From Alloalcanivorax profundimaris (lineage in GTDB: Bacteria; Pseudomonadota; Gammaproteobacteria; Pseudomonadales; Alcanivoracaceae), in assembly GCF_015265435.1 (NCBI RefSeq), contig NZ_JABJWH010000021.1:169725-233724 (forward strand): a stretch of DNA of 64,000 nt, written 5' to 3'. Shown piece by piece: positions 22,211-32,023 of the stretch (the first letter of the stretch is position 1; every line of letters starts with the position of its first letter). Below the pieces are notes generated by a model. It saw only the letters and a list, made by a program, of their open reading frames with translations. It did not search any database and had not been told where the DNA came from. The position numbers and the translations under genes are program-made.

Positions 22211-22447
22211 CTAGGGCACCACCATGGCGACCACCGCCATCACGCCGATCACCAGGCCGACCACCATCAGCGCGTAGATCAGCAGGTAGTCACTGCCCCT
22301 GCCACTTTGAAAATCCCGCTCGCGTTTTTTCTGGCTCTGCACGCCGAACAGTCCCGCCAGTACCCCCTGGCACACGTCCAGAAGGCTGGCTTTTTTCCGC
22401 TCCTGCGGCGCGGACTGAGAGTCGTCGTTACTGGAATTGCCGGCCAT
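22211..22447 (-). CDS. DUF2970 small membrane protein
   Basis: 78 residues. The segment LLDVCQGVLAGLFGVQSQKKRERDF is the DUF2970 core, and one strong transmembrane helix ends the protein (YALMVVGLVIGVMAVVAMV). The ATG at 22447 has AGGAG 6 nt upstream and is preferred to an in-frame ATG seven codons earlier. Function unknown. It lies 31 bp downstream of the DUF934 gene on the same strand. Confidence 0.8.
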   Translation of the reverse strand: MAGNSSNDDSQSAPQERKKASLLDVCQGVLAGLFGVQSQKKRERDFQSGRGSDYLLIYALMVVGLVIGVMAVVAMVVP

Positions 22448-22478
22448 AGGCGCTCCTGACTCAATCATGAAGGTGGAT

Positions 22479-22979
22479 TCAACCGCCGCCCTCGGAGCGG
22501 CGGAAGCGGGGCTCGGGTTGGGCCACCGAGCGCGCGTAAACGCGCTCGAAATCCGCCAACCCCTTGATGGCGTCGGTGAGGCATTTGTCCTCGCGCACGG
22601 CGAACGACGAGAAGCCACAATGGCGCATCAGCGCCAACTGATCCCGCAGCACATCGCCCACCGCGCGCAGATCGCCCTGAAAGCCATAGCGGCTTCTCAG
22701 CAGGCTCGCCTGGCTGTAGGCGCGGCCGTCACGAAAGCTGGGAAACCGCAGAGCGATCAGCGGGATGCGGGCGATCTCCGCGCGCACTGCTTCCGGGTCG
22801 TCGTCCGGTTCGAGCAGCACGCCGTGGAGGGACGGGTCCGCCCCTTCCAGCTCCACTCGTGTTTGCCAGCGGGGCCAGCCCAGCACCGCGTAGGGGGCAT
22901 CGCCCTCCTCGTCCAGGTACCAGGGATCATCGTGAAGCGGCGTGGCGACGCCCTGAAGCAAGCCAAGGGTGTTTTTCAT
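22479..22979 (-). CDS. DUF934 protein, partner of sulfite/nitrite reductase
   Basis: 166 residues with the DUF934 patterns LALRFPSFRDGRAYSQASLL (here IALRFPSF...) and RDQLALMRHCGFSSF. The start overlaps the reductase stop by 4 nt, which is the usual arrangement of this family with CysI-type enzymes. A supporting role in sulfite reduction is known by association only. Confidence 0.88.
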   Translation of the reverse strand: MKNTLGLLQGVATPLHDDPWYLDEEGDAPYAVLGWPRWQTRVELEGADPSLHGVLLEPDDDPEAVRAEIARIPLIALRFPSFRDGRAYSQASLLRSRYGFQGDLRAVGDVLRDQLALMRHCGFSSFAVREDKCLTDAIKGLADFERVYARSVAQPEPRFRRSEGGG

Positions 22980-24655
22980 CCGGCGCTCTCCCGCTGGCGC
23001 TCCGGGCCGTAAACGCTTTCCTTGAACGGCACCAGGCCGAGACGCTGCACGGCTTCCGCGAACGGCTCGTCCTGCTCGCGGCGGGCCAGATAGGTGTCCA
23101 GCAGCCGGCCGATGGCGTCCGGCACCTCGTCCACCCGGAAGGCGCGACCGATCACCTTGCCCAGGGCACTGTCCCGCCCTTGCGCCCCACCGATGGTGAT
23201 CTGAAAGAACTCCTCGTCGTTCTTGTTCACGCCGAGGATGCCGATATTGCCGATGTGGTGGTGACCACAGGCGTTGACGCAGCCGGAGATATTCAGGCTC
23301 AGCTCGCCCAGGTCATGGAGGAAATCCAGGTCGTCGAAACGTTCCTGGATCGCCCGCGCCACGGGCAACGAGCGGGTGTTCGCCAGGGCGCAATAGTCAC
23401 CACCGGGGCAGGCGATCACATCGGTGAGCAGACCGATGTTCGGCGTCGCCAGCTGGTGCTCGCGCAGTACCGACCAGAGCGCGAACAGATCCCGCTCACG
23501 CACGTCCGGCAGCACCAGATTCTGTTCGTGGGTAACGCGGATTTCGGAGAAACCGTAAAGGTCGGCCAGCTCCGCCACCGCGCGCATCTGCGCGGCGGTC
23601 AGGTCGCCGGGCGGCGCCGCCGCGCCGGGCTTGGTGGACACCACCACCGAGGCGTAGCCGGGCACCTTGTGGGCGCGGGTATTGTTTTTCACCCAGGTGG
23701 CGAAGGCCCGCTCTTCGGCGAGCCGCTCCTGGTGGGCCGGGTCCTGGGCGGCCGGCGGCTCATAGCGCGGCGGGCTGAAATCCCGGGCCACCCGCTGGTA
23801 TTCCACCTCGGTCAGTTCGGCGGCGCCGTCGCGAATTTGCCGCCACTCCCGTTCCACCTCGGCGGCGAACGCCTCCACGCCCAACGCCTTGACCAGAATC
23901 TTGATTCTCGCCTTGTACTTGTTGTCGCGGCGCCCGTACCGGTTGTAGACGCGCAGCACCGCTTCCACATAGGTCAGCAGGTGCCGCCAGGGCAGCCCCT
24001 CGCGGATGGTCTGGTTGAGAATCGGCGTGCGGCCAAGGCCGCCGCCCACCATCACCCGCAGCAGCATTTCGCCTTCGTCATCGCGGTACAAGTACAGCCC
24101 AATATCGTGCGCGCGCACGGCGGCCCGGTCCTGGGCCGAGGAAGAAATGGCGATCTTGAACTTGCGCGGCAGGAACAGGAATTCCGGGTTAATGGTGGAC
24201 CACTGGCGCATGATCTCGGCCAGCGGCCGGGGATCGGTGATCTCATCCGCGGCGACGCCGGCGAAGGCCTCGGTGGTGATGTTGCGCACGCAGTTGCCGG
24301 AGGTCTGAATGGCATGCATGTCCTGGTCCGCCAGCACCTGCAGGATGTCCGGCACCCGCTCCAGAGCCACCCAGTTGAACTGGATGTTCTGGCGGGTGGT
24401 GAAATGCCCGTAGCCCTGGTCGTATTCCTCGGCGATACGCGCCAGTACCCGCATCTGATCCGACGAGAGAGTGCCGTAGGGAATCGCCACGCGCAGCATA
24501 TAGGCGTGGCGCTGAAGATAGACGCCGTTCTGCAGCCGCAGCGGCAGAAACTCCTCTTCGCTGAGTTCGCCGTTCAGCCGGCGATTCACCTGATCCCTGA
24601 ACTGGGCCACCCGTGCCTGGACCAGATCCCGGTCGAAGCTGTCGTAGTTGTACAC
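22976..24655 (-). CDS. cysI: Sirohaem-dependent sulfite/nitrite reductase (CysI type)
   Basis: The 559 residues show the two-repeat fold of ferredoxin/NADPH-dependent sulfite reductases. The iron-sulfur/sirohaem cysteines are visible: ACPGGDYC at about residue 414 and GCVNACGHHH at about 463. N-terminal substrate region: ARIAEEYDQGYGHFTTRQNI. It likely reduces sulfite to sulfide for cysteine synthesis with the DUF934 partner next to it. A nitrite-reducing role cannot be excluded from sequence alone. Confidence 0.9.
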   Translation of the reverse strand: MYNYDSFDRDLVQARVAQFRDQVNRRLNGELSEEEFLPLRLQNGVYLQRHAYMLRVAIPYGTLSSDQMRVLARIAEEYDQGYGHFTTRQNIQFNWVALERVPDILQVLADQDMHAIQTSGNCVRNITTEAFAGVAADEITDPRPLAEIMRQWSTINPEFLFLPRKFKIAISSSAQDRAAVRAHDIGLYLYRDDEGEMLLRVMVGGGLGRTPILNQTIREGLPWRHLLTYVEAVLRVYNRYGRRDNKYKARIKILVKALGVEAFAAEVEREWRQIRDGAAELTEVEYQRVARDFSPPRYEPPAAQDPAHQERLAEERAFATWVKNNTRAHKVPGYASVVVSTKPGAAAPPGDLTAAQMRAVAELADLYGFSEIRVTHEQNLVLPDVRERDLFALWSVLREHQLATPNIGLLTDVIACPGGDYCALANTRSLPVARAIQERFDDLDFLHDLGELSLNISGCVNACGHHHIGNIGILGVNKNDEEFFQITIGGAQGRDSALGKVIGRAFRVDEVPDAIGRLLDTYLARREQDEPFAEAVQRLGLVPFKESVYGPERQRESAG

Positions 24656-24769
24656 TCGGCCTGCCCCTGATGACGATGAATCCGGGCGCTACTGTAGCGT
24701 GCGGCCGACGATAGGTTCAGGCGCAATTTTTTTAAATCCAATAGGGACAGTTATAGCCGCCCGCCTTCC

Positions 24770-26185
24770 TCAGGCGGCGTACAGCACGTCGGCCAGCCGC
24801 TCCAGGGCGACGAGCCGATCCGGGTGCCAGCGGTGGGCGAAGCCGATGCGCAGGCAATTGCGGAACTGGCCGGAACCGGAGAACAGCGGCCCCGGGGTGA
24901 TCACCACGCCCTGCTCCAGGGCCCGGTCATAGGCGGCCAAGGTATCGATACCGACATCCAGTTCCACCCAGACCGCCAGGCCGCCTTCAGGGCGGCTCAC
25001 CCTCACCTCGCCGGGCCAGCGCCGCAACCGGTCGATCAACTGGTCGCGGTTGACACGCAGGTCGTGCCGTTGGCGTCGCAGATGGGCGGCGAACCCGCCG
25101 TCGGCCATGAAGTCCGCCACGCCCTGCTGCAAGAAGCGGCTGCCGGCCAGTTGCGTCACCAGCTTGAGGCGCAGCACCCGCTCGTGCCAGCGGGCACCGG
25201 ACACCCAGCCCAGCCTCAGGTCGCGGCTCAGGCACTTCGAAAAGGAGCCGCACAGGATCACCCGGTCCTGGGTATCCAGGGCCTTGAGCGGGTCCGGCAC
25301 CGGGCCCAGGGCGGTCTCGGCGTAGATGTCGTCCTCGATCACCGCCAGATCATGCTGCTCCGCCAGCGCCAGAAGTCGGCACCGGGATGCCTCCGGCATC
25401 AAGGCGCCACCGGGGGTGGCGAAGGCCGGTGACACCACGCACGCCTTCACCTTCCAGCGGTCCAACACCTGTTCCAGGGCATCCATGTCCATGCCGGTAT
25501 CCGGCGAGGCCGGGACTTCCACCACCTGCAACCGCAGTTGTTCGAGCAACTGCAGCACGCCATAGAACCCCGGCGACTCCACCGCCACCACATCACCCCG
25601 TTCGCAGCAGGCCATCAACGCCAGGAACAGCGCATGCTGGCAGCCGGAGGTCACGCACAGCCGCTCCGGCTCCACCGGCCAGCCGCGCCGGGCATGCTGC
25701 AATGCCAGTTGCTCACGCAATTCCGGCTCACCGGCGGGCGCGTCGTAGTACTGGTAGCCGCCGCCGCGCCGGCGCCGCAGGGCGCGACCGACCGCGCGGT
25801 TCAGTGCCAGCACCCCGGGCGGCAGGCTGCCCGCCAGCGGGTCCGGCACCAGATCGAAGGCCGCGCCACGGCCCATGATGTCCAGCAGCAGATCGCTGAC
25901 GCTGGCGGCACGGGGCGCGACGATGCGGGCCCGGCTACGCGGCGTGGTCGGGCTCTCGGGGCGCAGGCTGAGGAAATAACCGGCCTTGGGCCGGGCCTCC
26001 ACCAAGCCGCGCGCCTCCAGACGCCGCAGGGCATGCTGCACGGTGGCTTTTGACAGCCCGTGCTCGCGGCACAGGGTGCGAATCGAAGGCAGTTTCTCAC
26101 CCAGCCGCCAACGGCCCTCCTCAATGCCTCTTAAAAGCCAGGTCTCCAACCGCTGATACCGATACGCCGTCAACACCGTCCCCAT
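24770..26185 (-). CDS. MocR-type transcriptional regulator/aminotransferase
   Basis: 471 residues: an N-terminal GntR winged helix (KLPSIRTLCREHGLSKATVQHALRRLE shortened as KLPSIRTLCREHGLS) at about 10-75, then a fold-type I aminotransferase domain with the PLP lysine in CGSFSKCLSRDL (about residue 317) and the aspartate region VIEDDIYAE. MocR proteins sense PLP or amino-acid derivatives and regulate amino acid or cofactor genes. The target may be the divergent side or its own promoter; the next gene upstream starts the defence operon. Confidence 0.9.
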   Translation of the reverse strand: MGTVLTAYRYQRLETWLLRGIEEGRWRLGEKLPSIRTLCREHGLSKATVQHALRRLEARGLVEARPKAGYFLSLRPESPTTPRSRARIVAPRAASVSDLLLDIMGRGAAFDLVPDPLAGSLPPGVLALNRAVGRALRRRRGGGYQYYDAPAGEPELREQLALQHARRGWPVEPERLCVTSGCQHALFLALMACCERGDVVAVESPGFYGVLQLLEQLRLQVVEVPASPDTGMDMDALEQVLDRWKVKACVVSPAFATPGGALMPEASRCRLLALAEQHDLAVIEDDIYAETALGPVPDPLKALDTQDRVILCGSFSKCLSRDLRLGWVSGARWHERVLRLKLVTQLAGSRFLQQGVADFMADGGFAAHLRRQRHDLRVNRDQLIDRLRRWPGEVRVSRPEGGLAVWVELDVGIDTLAAYDRALEQGVVITPGPLFSGSGQFRNCLRIGFAHRWHPDRLVALERLADVLYAA

Positions 26186-26317
26186 CTGTACCTATTGATG
26201 CCCACTTGTTTACACCTGGGGCGATTGGCAATTCAAGCGCCGCGACACCTGCCACCGCACTTGGAGCCCCCCGGCAACCGGACTAAACTAGGCGGTTTGG
26301 GCCGACGGCAAGCCATC

Positions 26318-27763
26318 ATGTTCTTCACGGACGAGCGCGAGCAGTTCTTCAAACCGCTGACCGGCAAATACCGCGAACAGGTGGTGGAATGCGTGCGCCT
26401 GCTCCACGAGCGGCTGTACAGCAGCCAGGCGGACTACGGCGAATCCCTCAAGCGCGACCAGGTGCTGGACGTGTTCGGCGAGGCCCTGGAGCGGGCGCCG
26501 CTGCTGGAAGGCGACGACGACGCCGGGCGCTTCCGCAACAACCGGGAACAGGCCGGCTGGATTCTCAACCTGCTGGTGGAGCACGGCTGGCTCAAGCGCG
26601 ACAAGGACGAAGCCTCGTTCCAATCCACCTACCCGTTCAGCCGCACCGGCCGGCTGTTCACCCAGACCCTGGTGGAGGTGGACGGGCGCAGCGTGCGCAC
26701 CCGCCACCGCAATACCCGTAACACCCTCAATGCGCTGAACGCCTTCGCGGAGCGGGGCGAGGTCTATGACCTGCTCGACGCCCACGAGCATTCCGAGCGC
26801 ATCATCGCCGACTTCACCGACATCATCGCCGAGCTGGAGGAGCGCAAGCGGGAGTTGGTCAAGGAGGTGGAGGCCCGCCAGCTAGTGCAGCAGGCCAGCG
26901 ATCAGTTCTTCGAATTCATGGAACGGCGCTTCCAGCCGGACGTGGCGATCCGCATGTCCGCGGACAGCGTGGAAAAACACCGCGATCGCATCCAGAGCGC
27001 CGTGGAGCGCATCAAGAGAAAGCCGAAAAGCTGGAAGGCCCAGGCGGAACGGGATCTGCGCCACCGGGCCCCGGATCTGGTGGTCAGCCAGGAGGCCTCG
27101 GTGTTGTTCCAGCTGCTGGACAGCATCGACATGCGCATGCGCAACGCCTCGGAAATCATGCTGCCCGCCCTGCGCCGCACCCTGCAGGGCTTCACCCGGC
27201 GCGCCGACATCATCATTCGCCAGCTCAGCTACCTGCACACCCAGAAACACAACGACATCGTCGGCGTCTGCCGGGCCCTGTCGGAACAGGACGACGCTAC
27301 CTATGCACGGCGGCTGGGCCAGGCCGGCGACGCCTTGGCCAGCCTGCACCTGGGCCTGGTGGATCCGGCCCAGGTGCGCCCGCGCGAGCAGCGCGCGCAA
27401 CGAACCGTGCACCACCAGGTGGTGGAACTGGACGAACCGGACCGCGATACCCTGCGCGACCTGGCCACCCAACAACTGCTGGAAAAGGCCTTCAACATCA
27501 ATGGCGGCGCCCTGCGCGACTACCTGCGCGACGCCCTCGGCGCCAGCCGCCGCATCGACAACCGCGACCTGCCGGTCAACAACGCCCGCGACCTGCTGGC
27601 CCTGAGCCACGTCATTGAACTGGGCAGCGCCGACCACGCCGCCGCCGGCTTCCGGCTGCGCATCGAACCCACCGACGTCGTCCGCGATGAACATTACTTC
27701 GTGCATCGCGACGGCTTCCTGCTGGAACTGGAACAGGATGACACTACGGCACGCCCTGAATGA
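26318..27763 (+). CDS. jetA: Wadjet/Mks system protein JetA (MksF-like kleisin)
   Basis: The 481-residue protein begins MFFTDEREQFFKPLTGKY. It has predicted winged-helix ends and a long helical middle (DIIAELEERKRELVKEVEAR), as expected for the kleisin that links the SMC heads. The ATG at 26318 fits the family N-terminus; the ribosome site is weak. It is the first gene of a four-gene operon with overlapping reading frames (jetB overlaps its end by 26 nt). In known Wadjet systems JetABC forms a loop-extruding complex that recognises small circular DNA. The subtype is not assigned here. Confidence 0.87.
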   Translation: MFFTDEREQFFKPLTGKYREQVVECVRLLHERLYSSQADYGESLKRDQVLDVFGEALERAPLLEGDDDAGRFRNNREQAGWILNLLVEHGWLKRDKDEASFQSTYPFSRTGRLFTQTLVEVDGRSVRTRHRNTRNTLNALNAFAERGEVYDLLDAHEHSERIIADFTDIIAELEERKRELVKEVEARQLVQQASDQFFEFMERRFQPDVAIRMSADSVEKHRDRIQSAVERIKRKPKSWKAQAERDLRHRAPDLVVSQEASVLFQLLDSIDMRMRNASEIMLPALRRTLQGFTRRADIIIRQLSYLHTQKHNDIVGVCRALSEQDDATYARRLGQAGDALASLHLGLVDPAQVRPREQRAQRTVHHQVVELDEPDRDTLRDLATQQLLEKAFNINGGALRDYLRDALGASRRIDNRDLPVNNARDLLALSHVIELGSADHAAAGFRLRIEPTDVVRDEHYFVHRDGFLLELEQDDTTARPE

Positions 27764-28385
27764 GGCCCTGGACGCCCACGGCGTCACCCCGGCGCAGTTC
27801 TCGGAGCTGATGATCCGCCTGCTCGACCACGGCGTGCTGTGCCGTGACGAAAGCAAGAAGGAAGCGGAGCTGTACGACCGCTACCTGCGCATTCCCGAGC
27901 TGGTGGAAGACTACCTGAGCGTGCTCCAGGTGCGCCTGCACCACGAACACCGCTTCGCCTCCCTGCGGCTGTTCCCGCCCGGCGCCGAGGTGCCCGGCCT
28001 GGCGGACCAGGACGAGGGCCTCGGCGGCGGCCTGCGCCACCGCCTCGGCCAGCAGGAAGTGGCTCTGGTGCTGGTGCTGCGCGCGGAATACGACAAAGCC
28101 CTGCGCGAGGGGCAGATCGATGAACAGGGCCAGGCCACCCTGCCCCTGGAGGCCCTCACCCTGGCCAGCAAGAACCTGCTGGGCCGGCCCCTGCCGGACG
28201 GCCGCACCGAGCGCGAGGCCCTGTTCCGCCGCATGCGCCAGCTGCGCCTGATCCGCGGCGCCGGCGACGCCGGCCTGGAAGACGGCGAAGCCTGGGTGAC
28301 CATCCGCCCGGACATCACCAGCCTGGTCACCGACGCGGTGCTGGCCACCCTGATCGAGCGCGAGGACGACCAGCCATGTACCTGA
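27738..28385 (+). CDS. jetB: Wadjet/Mks system protein JetB (MksE-like, KITE)
   Basis: 215 residues, start MTLRHALNEALDAHGV. A region near YDRYLRIPELVEDYLSVLQ and RFASLRLFPPGAEVPG resembles DUF4194/MksE proteins, which dimerise by winged helices and bind the kleisin. The ATG at 27738 lies inside the end of jetA, and the 3' end overlaps jetC by 10 nt, so the four genes are tightly coupled. Confidence 0.85.
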   Translation: MTLRHALNEALDAHGVTPAQFSELMIRLLDHGVLCRDESKKEAELYDRYLRIPELVEDYLSVLQVRLHHEHRFASLRLFPPGAEVPGLADQDEGLGGGLRHRLGQQEVALVLVLRAEYDKALREGQIDEQGQATLPLEALTLASKNLLGRPLPDGRTEREALFRRMRQLRLIRGAGDAGLEDGEAWVTIRPDITSLVTDAVLATLIEREDDQPCT

Positions 28386-31300
28386 AACGCTCCATCACCG
28401 TGAACTGGGGCAACCTGCCCGCCGGCGAGCTGGAATACGGCCCGGTGAACCTGTTCTCCGGCGGCAACGGCTCCGGCAAGACCACCGCCGCCGACGCCCT
28501 GCAGACCCTGATGACCGCCGCCCACGACAACCTGTTCACCTACAACCCGGGCCAGGACGAAACCACCCAGCGCGGCCGGGGCGGCAAGCAGGTGCGCACC
28601 CTGGCCTCCTACGTGCTGGGCTGCGACGACGGCGCCTTCGCCCGCCCCTACGACAGCGACGGCTACATCGCCGGCGTGTTCCACCCCACCAAGGGCGAAA
28701 CCGCCGAGCCGTTCACCGCCGTGATCGGCGTGCGCGCCCACCTGGACCGCGCCGGCACCGGCGCCCAGGCCCGCCAGGACGAGCTGCTGCTGATGATCGT
28801 CCCCGGCGAGATGCTGAGCCTGTCGGACTTCGTCCACGAACACGTGGACGGCAAGCACACCGTGCCGATCACCGACATCGCCAACCAGCTGCGCCGCCAG
28901 TTCGGCAAGAAAGCCGTCGAAACCTACGACAAGAAAGGCGCCTACCTGGCGCGGCTGTACGGCGCCCTGCGCGGCAAACGCGATGCGGTATCACGCAATG
29001 AAGCGCGCAACGCGGCGCGCACCTTCGCCCGCTTCATGGCGTACAAACCGGTGGAGTCCATCAACCAGTTCGTCGCCAGCGAAGTGCTCGAACCCCACGA
29101 CATGGGCGACACCCTGCGCCGCATCCGTGACCTGATGCGCACCGTCCACGGCATGGCCGAGGAAGCGGAGCACCTGCGCCGCAACGTGGACCTGCTCGCC
29201 CAGGCCCGCGACCAGGCCGGCAACTACCTGGAACACTGGCTGGAACGCACCACCCAGGCCTACGGCGCCGCCGCCCAGCAGTTCCGGCGCAACCAGCGGC
29301 ACTACCTGGAACACAAGGAAGAACAGAACCGGCTCCGCCAGCAACAGGAAGGCAACGGCGACGAATCGGAACAGGTCCAGCAGCGTCTCGACCAGGCCCA
29401 CCAGGAGCTGGTGGAACTGCAGGCACGCATCCTCGGCATCCCCGCCCTGCGCGACAAACAGCAACTGGAGCAGCGCCACGAACAGCTCAGCCGGCAACTG
29501 CGGGAGGGCGCCCGCCCGCTGCTCGAGCAGGACCAGCAGCGCACCCGCAACCTGGAAGCCCTGCGCAACATCCTCGGCCTGCTGGCCCGCCACAGCGTGG
29601 AGCTGGAACTGCCCGGCTTCGCCAGCAAGCACTGGCGCGCCACCAGCAAGGCGCTGATCGCCGAGCAGAACACGCCGCTGCCGGACCTGAACCAGATGCT
29701 GGCCCGGGACTGGATCGACCTGTCGCCCCTGGAAGAAGGCCTCGCCCGGGTGCGCGCCGAGCAGCAACTGCACAACCAGCTCGCCGAGCATCTGCACGGC
29801 GAACGCCCGGAACAGCCGGGCCAGGACACCGACTCCCTGGCACGGCGCCTGGACCGGCTGGTCGGCAAGCGCGGCCAGGCCCTGGAAGCCCTCGAGCAGC
29901 AACAGAAAAAAATCGAACACCAGATCCGCAACCTGGAATCCAGACGGGTGAATTACCCCCAGGACGTGGAGATCGCCCTGCAGGCGATCCGCCAGGAATG
30001 CCCCCAGGCGCAACCCCGGGTGCTGTGCGACCACGTGGAAGTGGCCGACCCGCACTGGCAGATGGCCATCGAAGGCTACATTGGCGGCGCCCGTTTCGGC
30101 ATTCTGGTGGAAGCGGAATACGAAGCGGAGGCGATCCGTATCGTGCGCCGGCTGGCCGGCAAGCAACGCAACCGGGCCCGGGTGATCCAGGGCGAACAGG
30201 CCCGTCGCGACGCGGAAAAACTGTCCCTGCCGGACGACTCCCTGTTCCACGCCCTGCGCTTCAGTCACCGCACCGCCGAGCACTATCTGAAAGCCTCCTA
30301 CGGCAGCGTGGCGCGGGTGGACGACGCCGATGCCCTGCGCACCACCCGCCGTGGCATCACCGCCGACGGCCTGGGCTCGGGCAACTACGCCCTGTTCCGC
30401 TGCGACCTGGACGACGGCCAGCTGGTGTTCGGCGAGGGTGCCCGGGAACGCAACCTGAACGCCAAGCGCGACGAACGCCTGGAGCTGGAAGAGCACTACC
30501 AGCGCGCCGCCCAGGACTATCAGGCCGTCAAACAGCTCCACGATCAGGTCCAGGCGTTCCAGCCCCTGCACTGGATCGCCGCCGCCGGCCAGCTGCTGGA
30601 TGCCCAGCGCCAGCTCCAGGAAACCGAGAACGCCCTCGCCGACCTGGACCTCAGCGACCACGAAGAGCTGGAAGAAAAACAGCGCCAGGCCCGCGACCTG
30701 CACCAGGACCTGGAAGCACGGCGCAAGATCCTCACCGAGGAACACGGCAAGCTCAGCGAAAAACTCGACGCCTGCGGCGCCACCATCCGCAAACTGGCGG
30801 ACCAGAACGACCGCTTCCAGCAACAACAGGACGACGCCGAAGCCGCCCTGCACGCCTGCACCCGCTACTGGCCCGGGCTCGACGTGGAACCGCGCATCGA
30901 GGCCATGGACCAGCGGCTGCAACAGGCCCACGGCGACATCGATTTCGTCGAGGAAGACAAGGAGCTGACCCGCAAGCTGCAGCAAAGCATCGGCGACCTG
31001 CAGCGCACCCTGGACCGCTACAACCAGCAGGCCCAACCCGCCGATCAGGTGCTCGCCGACACCGCCGAGGACGTGCACGGCCCCGGCTTCTTCGGCCATG
31101 TGCACGCCCTCGACCAGCAGCTGGACAACCTGCACAACCGGTTGCGCAACAACGTGCTGCTGGAAAAACAGGAAAAACTGGCCGACCTGCGCACCACCTT
31201 CAACACCACCTTCATCAGTGACCTGTGCAGCCAGATCCACCAGGCCATCAAGGACGGCGAACGGATTCTCAAGAGCCTCAACAGCGAGCTGGAGCACCAC

Positions 31301-32023
31301 CAGTTCGGCGCCGACCGGGAACGTTTCTCCTTCGAATGGCAGTGGATTCCCGAGTACAAGGAATACTGGAACTTCTTCAAGGAAGTGATCGATATCCCCA
31401 ACCTGGGCGACGGCGCCAGCCTGTTCGACACCCCGCTCTCGGCCAAGGCCGAGCAGGTCCGCGACCGGCTGCTCGGCCTGCTGCTGGACGGCGACGAACA
31501 ACAGGCCCTGCGCGAACTGGAACGGATCAGCGACTACCGCCGCTACCGCCAGTACGACATCCTCAAGCACCCGGAAAACAAGGCCCCGATCAGCCTCAGC
31601 CAATACGGCACCGGCTCCGGCGGGCAGCTGGAAACGCCCGCCTACATCATCCGCGCCGCCGCCATCACCAGCGCCTTCCGCTTCAACGAAGGCGACAGCC
31701 ACCTGCGCATGGTGATCGTCGACGAAGCCTTCATGCACATGGACGAAAACCGCTCCAAGAGCGTGATCGACTACCTCACCCGCACCCTCGGCCTGCAGCT
31801 CATCTTCATCATGCCCACCAGCAAGGCCGGCCCCTTCCTGGACCTGATCAGCAACCAGTTCGTGTTCAGCAAGGTGCCCAGCCCGATCCCGGTGGGCGAG
31901 CTCACCACCCGGGTCCTGGTGGACCGCCAGCAACTGCACCAGGAGCGGGTCGCCGAACTCTGGGACCAGCACCGCCGCGTGATCCGCCAGCAAGGCGCCC
32001 TGGACTTCATGGAAGATCTGTAA
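28376..32023 (+). CDS. jetC: Wadjet/Mks system protein JetC (MksB-like SMC ATPase)
   Basis: 1215-residue SMC-like ATPase. Walker A GGNGSGKTT is at residues 29-37; long coiled-coil stretches rich in Gln/Glu/Leu flank a central hinge region at about 530-690; the signature-like GTGSGGQ is near residue 1082 and Walker B MVIVDEAFMHMD near 1113. This is the MukB/MksB architecture, not classical SMC. It is the motor of the complex. All catalytic motifs appear intact, so the operon is probably active. Confidence 0.93.
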   Translation: MYLKRSITVNWGNLPAGELEYGPVNLFSGGNGSGKTTAADALQTLMTAAHDNLFTYNPGQDETTQRGRGGKQVRTLASYVLGCDDGAFARPYDSDGYIAGVFHPTKGETAEPFTAVIGVRAHLDRAGTGAQARQDELLLMIVPGEMLSLSDFVHEHVDGKHTVPITDIANQLRRQFGKKAVETYDKKGAYLARLYGALRGKRDAVSRNEARNAARTFARFMAYKPVESINQFVASEVLEPHDMGDTLRRIRDLMRTVHGMAEEAEHLRRNVDLLAQARDQAGNYLEHWLERTTQAYGAAAQQFRRNQRHYLEHKEEQNRLRQQQEGNGDESEQVQQRLDQAHQELVELQARILGIPALRDKQQLEQRHEQLSRQLREGARPLLEQDQQRTRNLEALRNILGLLARHSVELELPGFASKHWRATSKALIAEQNTPLPDLNQMLARDWIDLSPLEEGLARVRAEQQLHNQLAEHLHGERPEQPGQDTDSLARRLDRLVGKRGQALEALEQQQKKIEHQIRNLESRRVNYPQDVEIALQAIRQECPQAQPRVLCDHVEVADPHWQMAIEGYIGGARFGILVEAEYEAEAIRIVRRLAGKQRNRARVIQGEQARRDAEKLSLPDDSLFHALRFSHRTAEHYLKASYGSVARVDDADALRTTRRGITADGLGSGNYALFRCDLDDGQLVFGEGARERNLNAKRDERLELEEHYQRAAQDYQAVKQLHDQVQAFQPLHWIAAAGQLLDAQRQLQETENALADLDLSDHEELEEKQRQARDLHQDLEARRKILTEEHGKLSEKLDACGATIRKLADQNDRFQQQQDDAEAALHACTRYWPGLDVEPRIEAMDQRLQQAHGDIDFVEEDKELTRKLQQSIGDLQRTLDRYNQQAQPADQVLADTAEDVHGPGFFGHVHALDQQLDNLHNRLRNNVLLEKQEKLADLRTTFNTTFISDLCSQIHQAIKDGERILKSLNSELEHHQFGADRERFSFEWQWIPEYKEYWNFFKEVIDIPNLGDGASLFDTPLSAKAEQVRDRLLGLLLDGDEQQALRELERISDYRRYRQYDILKHPENKAPISLSQYGTGSGGQLETPAYIIRAAAITSAFRFNEGDSHLRMVIVDEAFMHMDENRSKSVIDYLTRTLGLQLIFIMPTSKAGPFLDLISNQFVFSKVPSPIPVGELTTRVLVDRQQLHQERVAELWDQHRRVIRQQGALDFMEDL

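Noticed and set aside
28991..31993. A 1000-codon minus-strand frame opposite jetC
   Set aside because: Shadow of the coiled-coil coding sequence; repetitive Val/Ala/Gly/Leu content and no start context.
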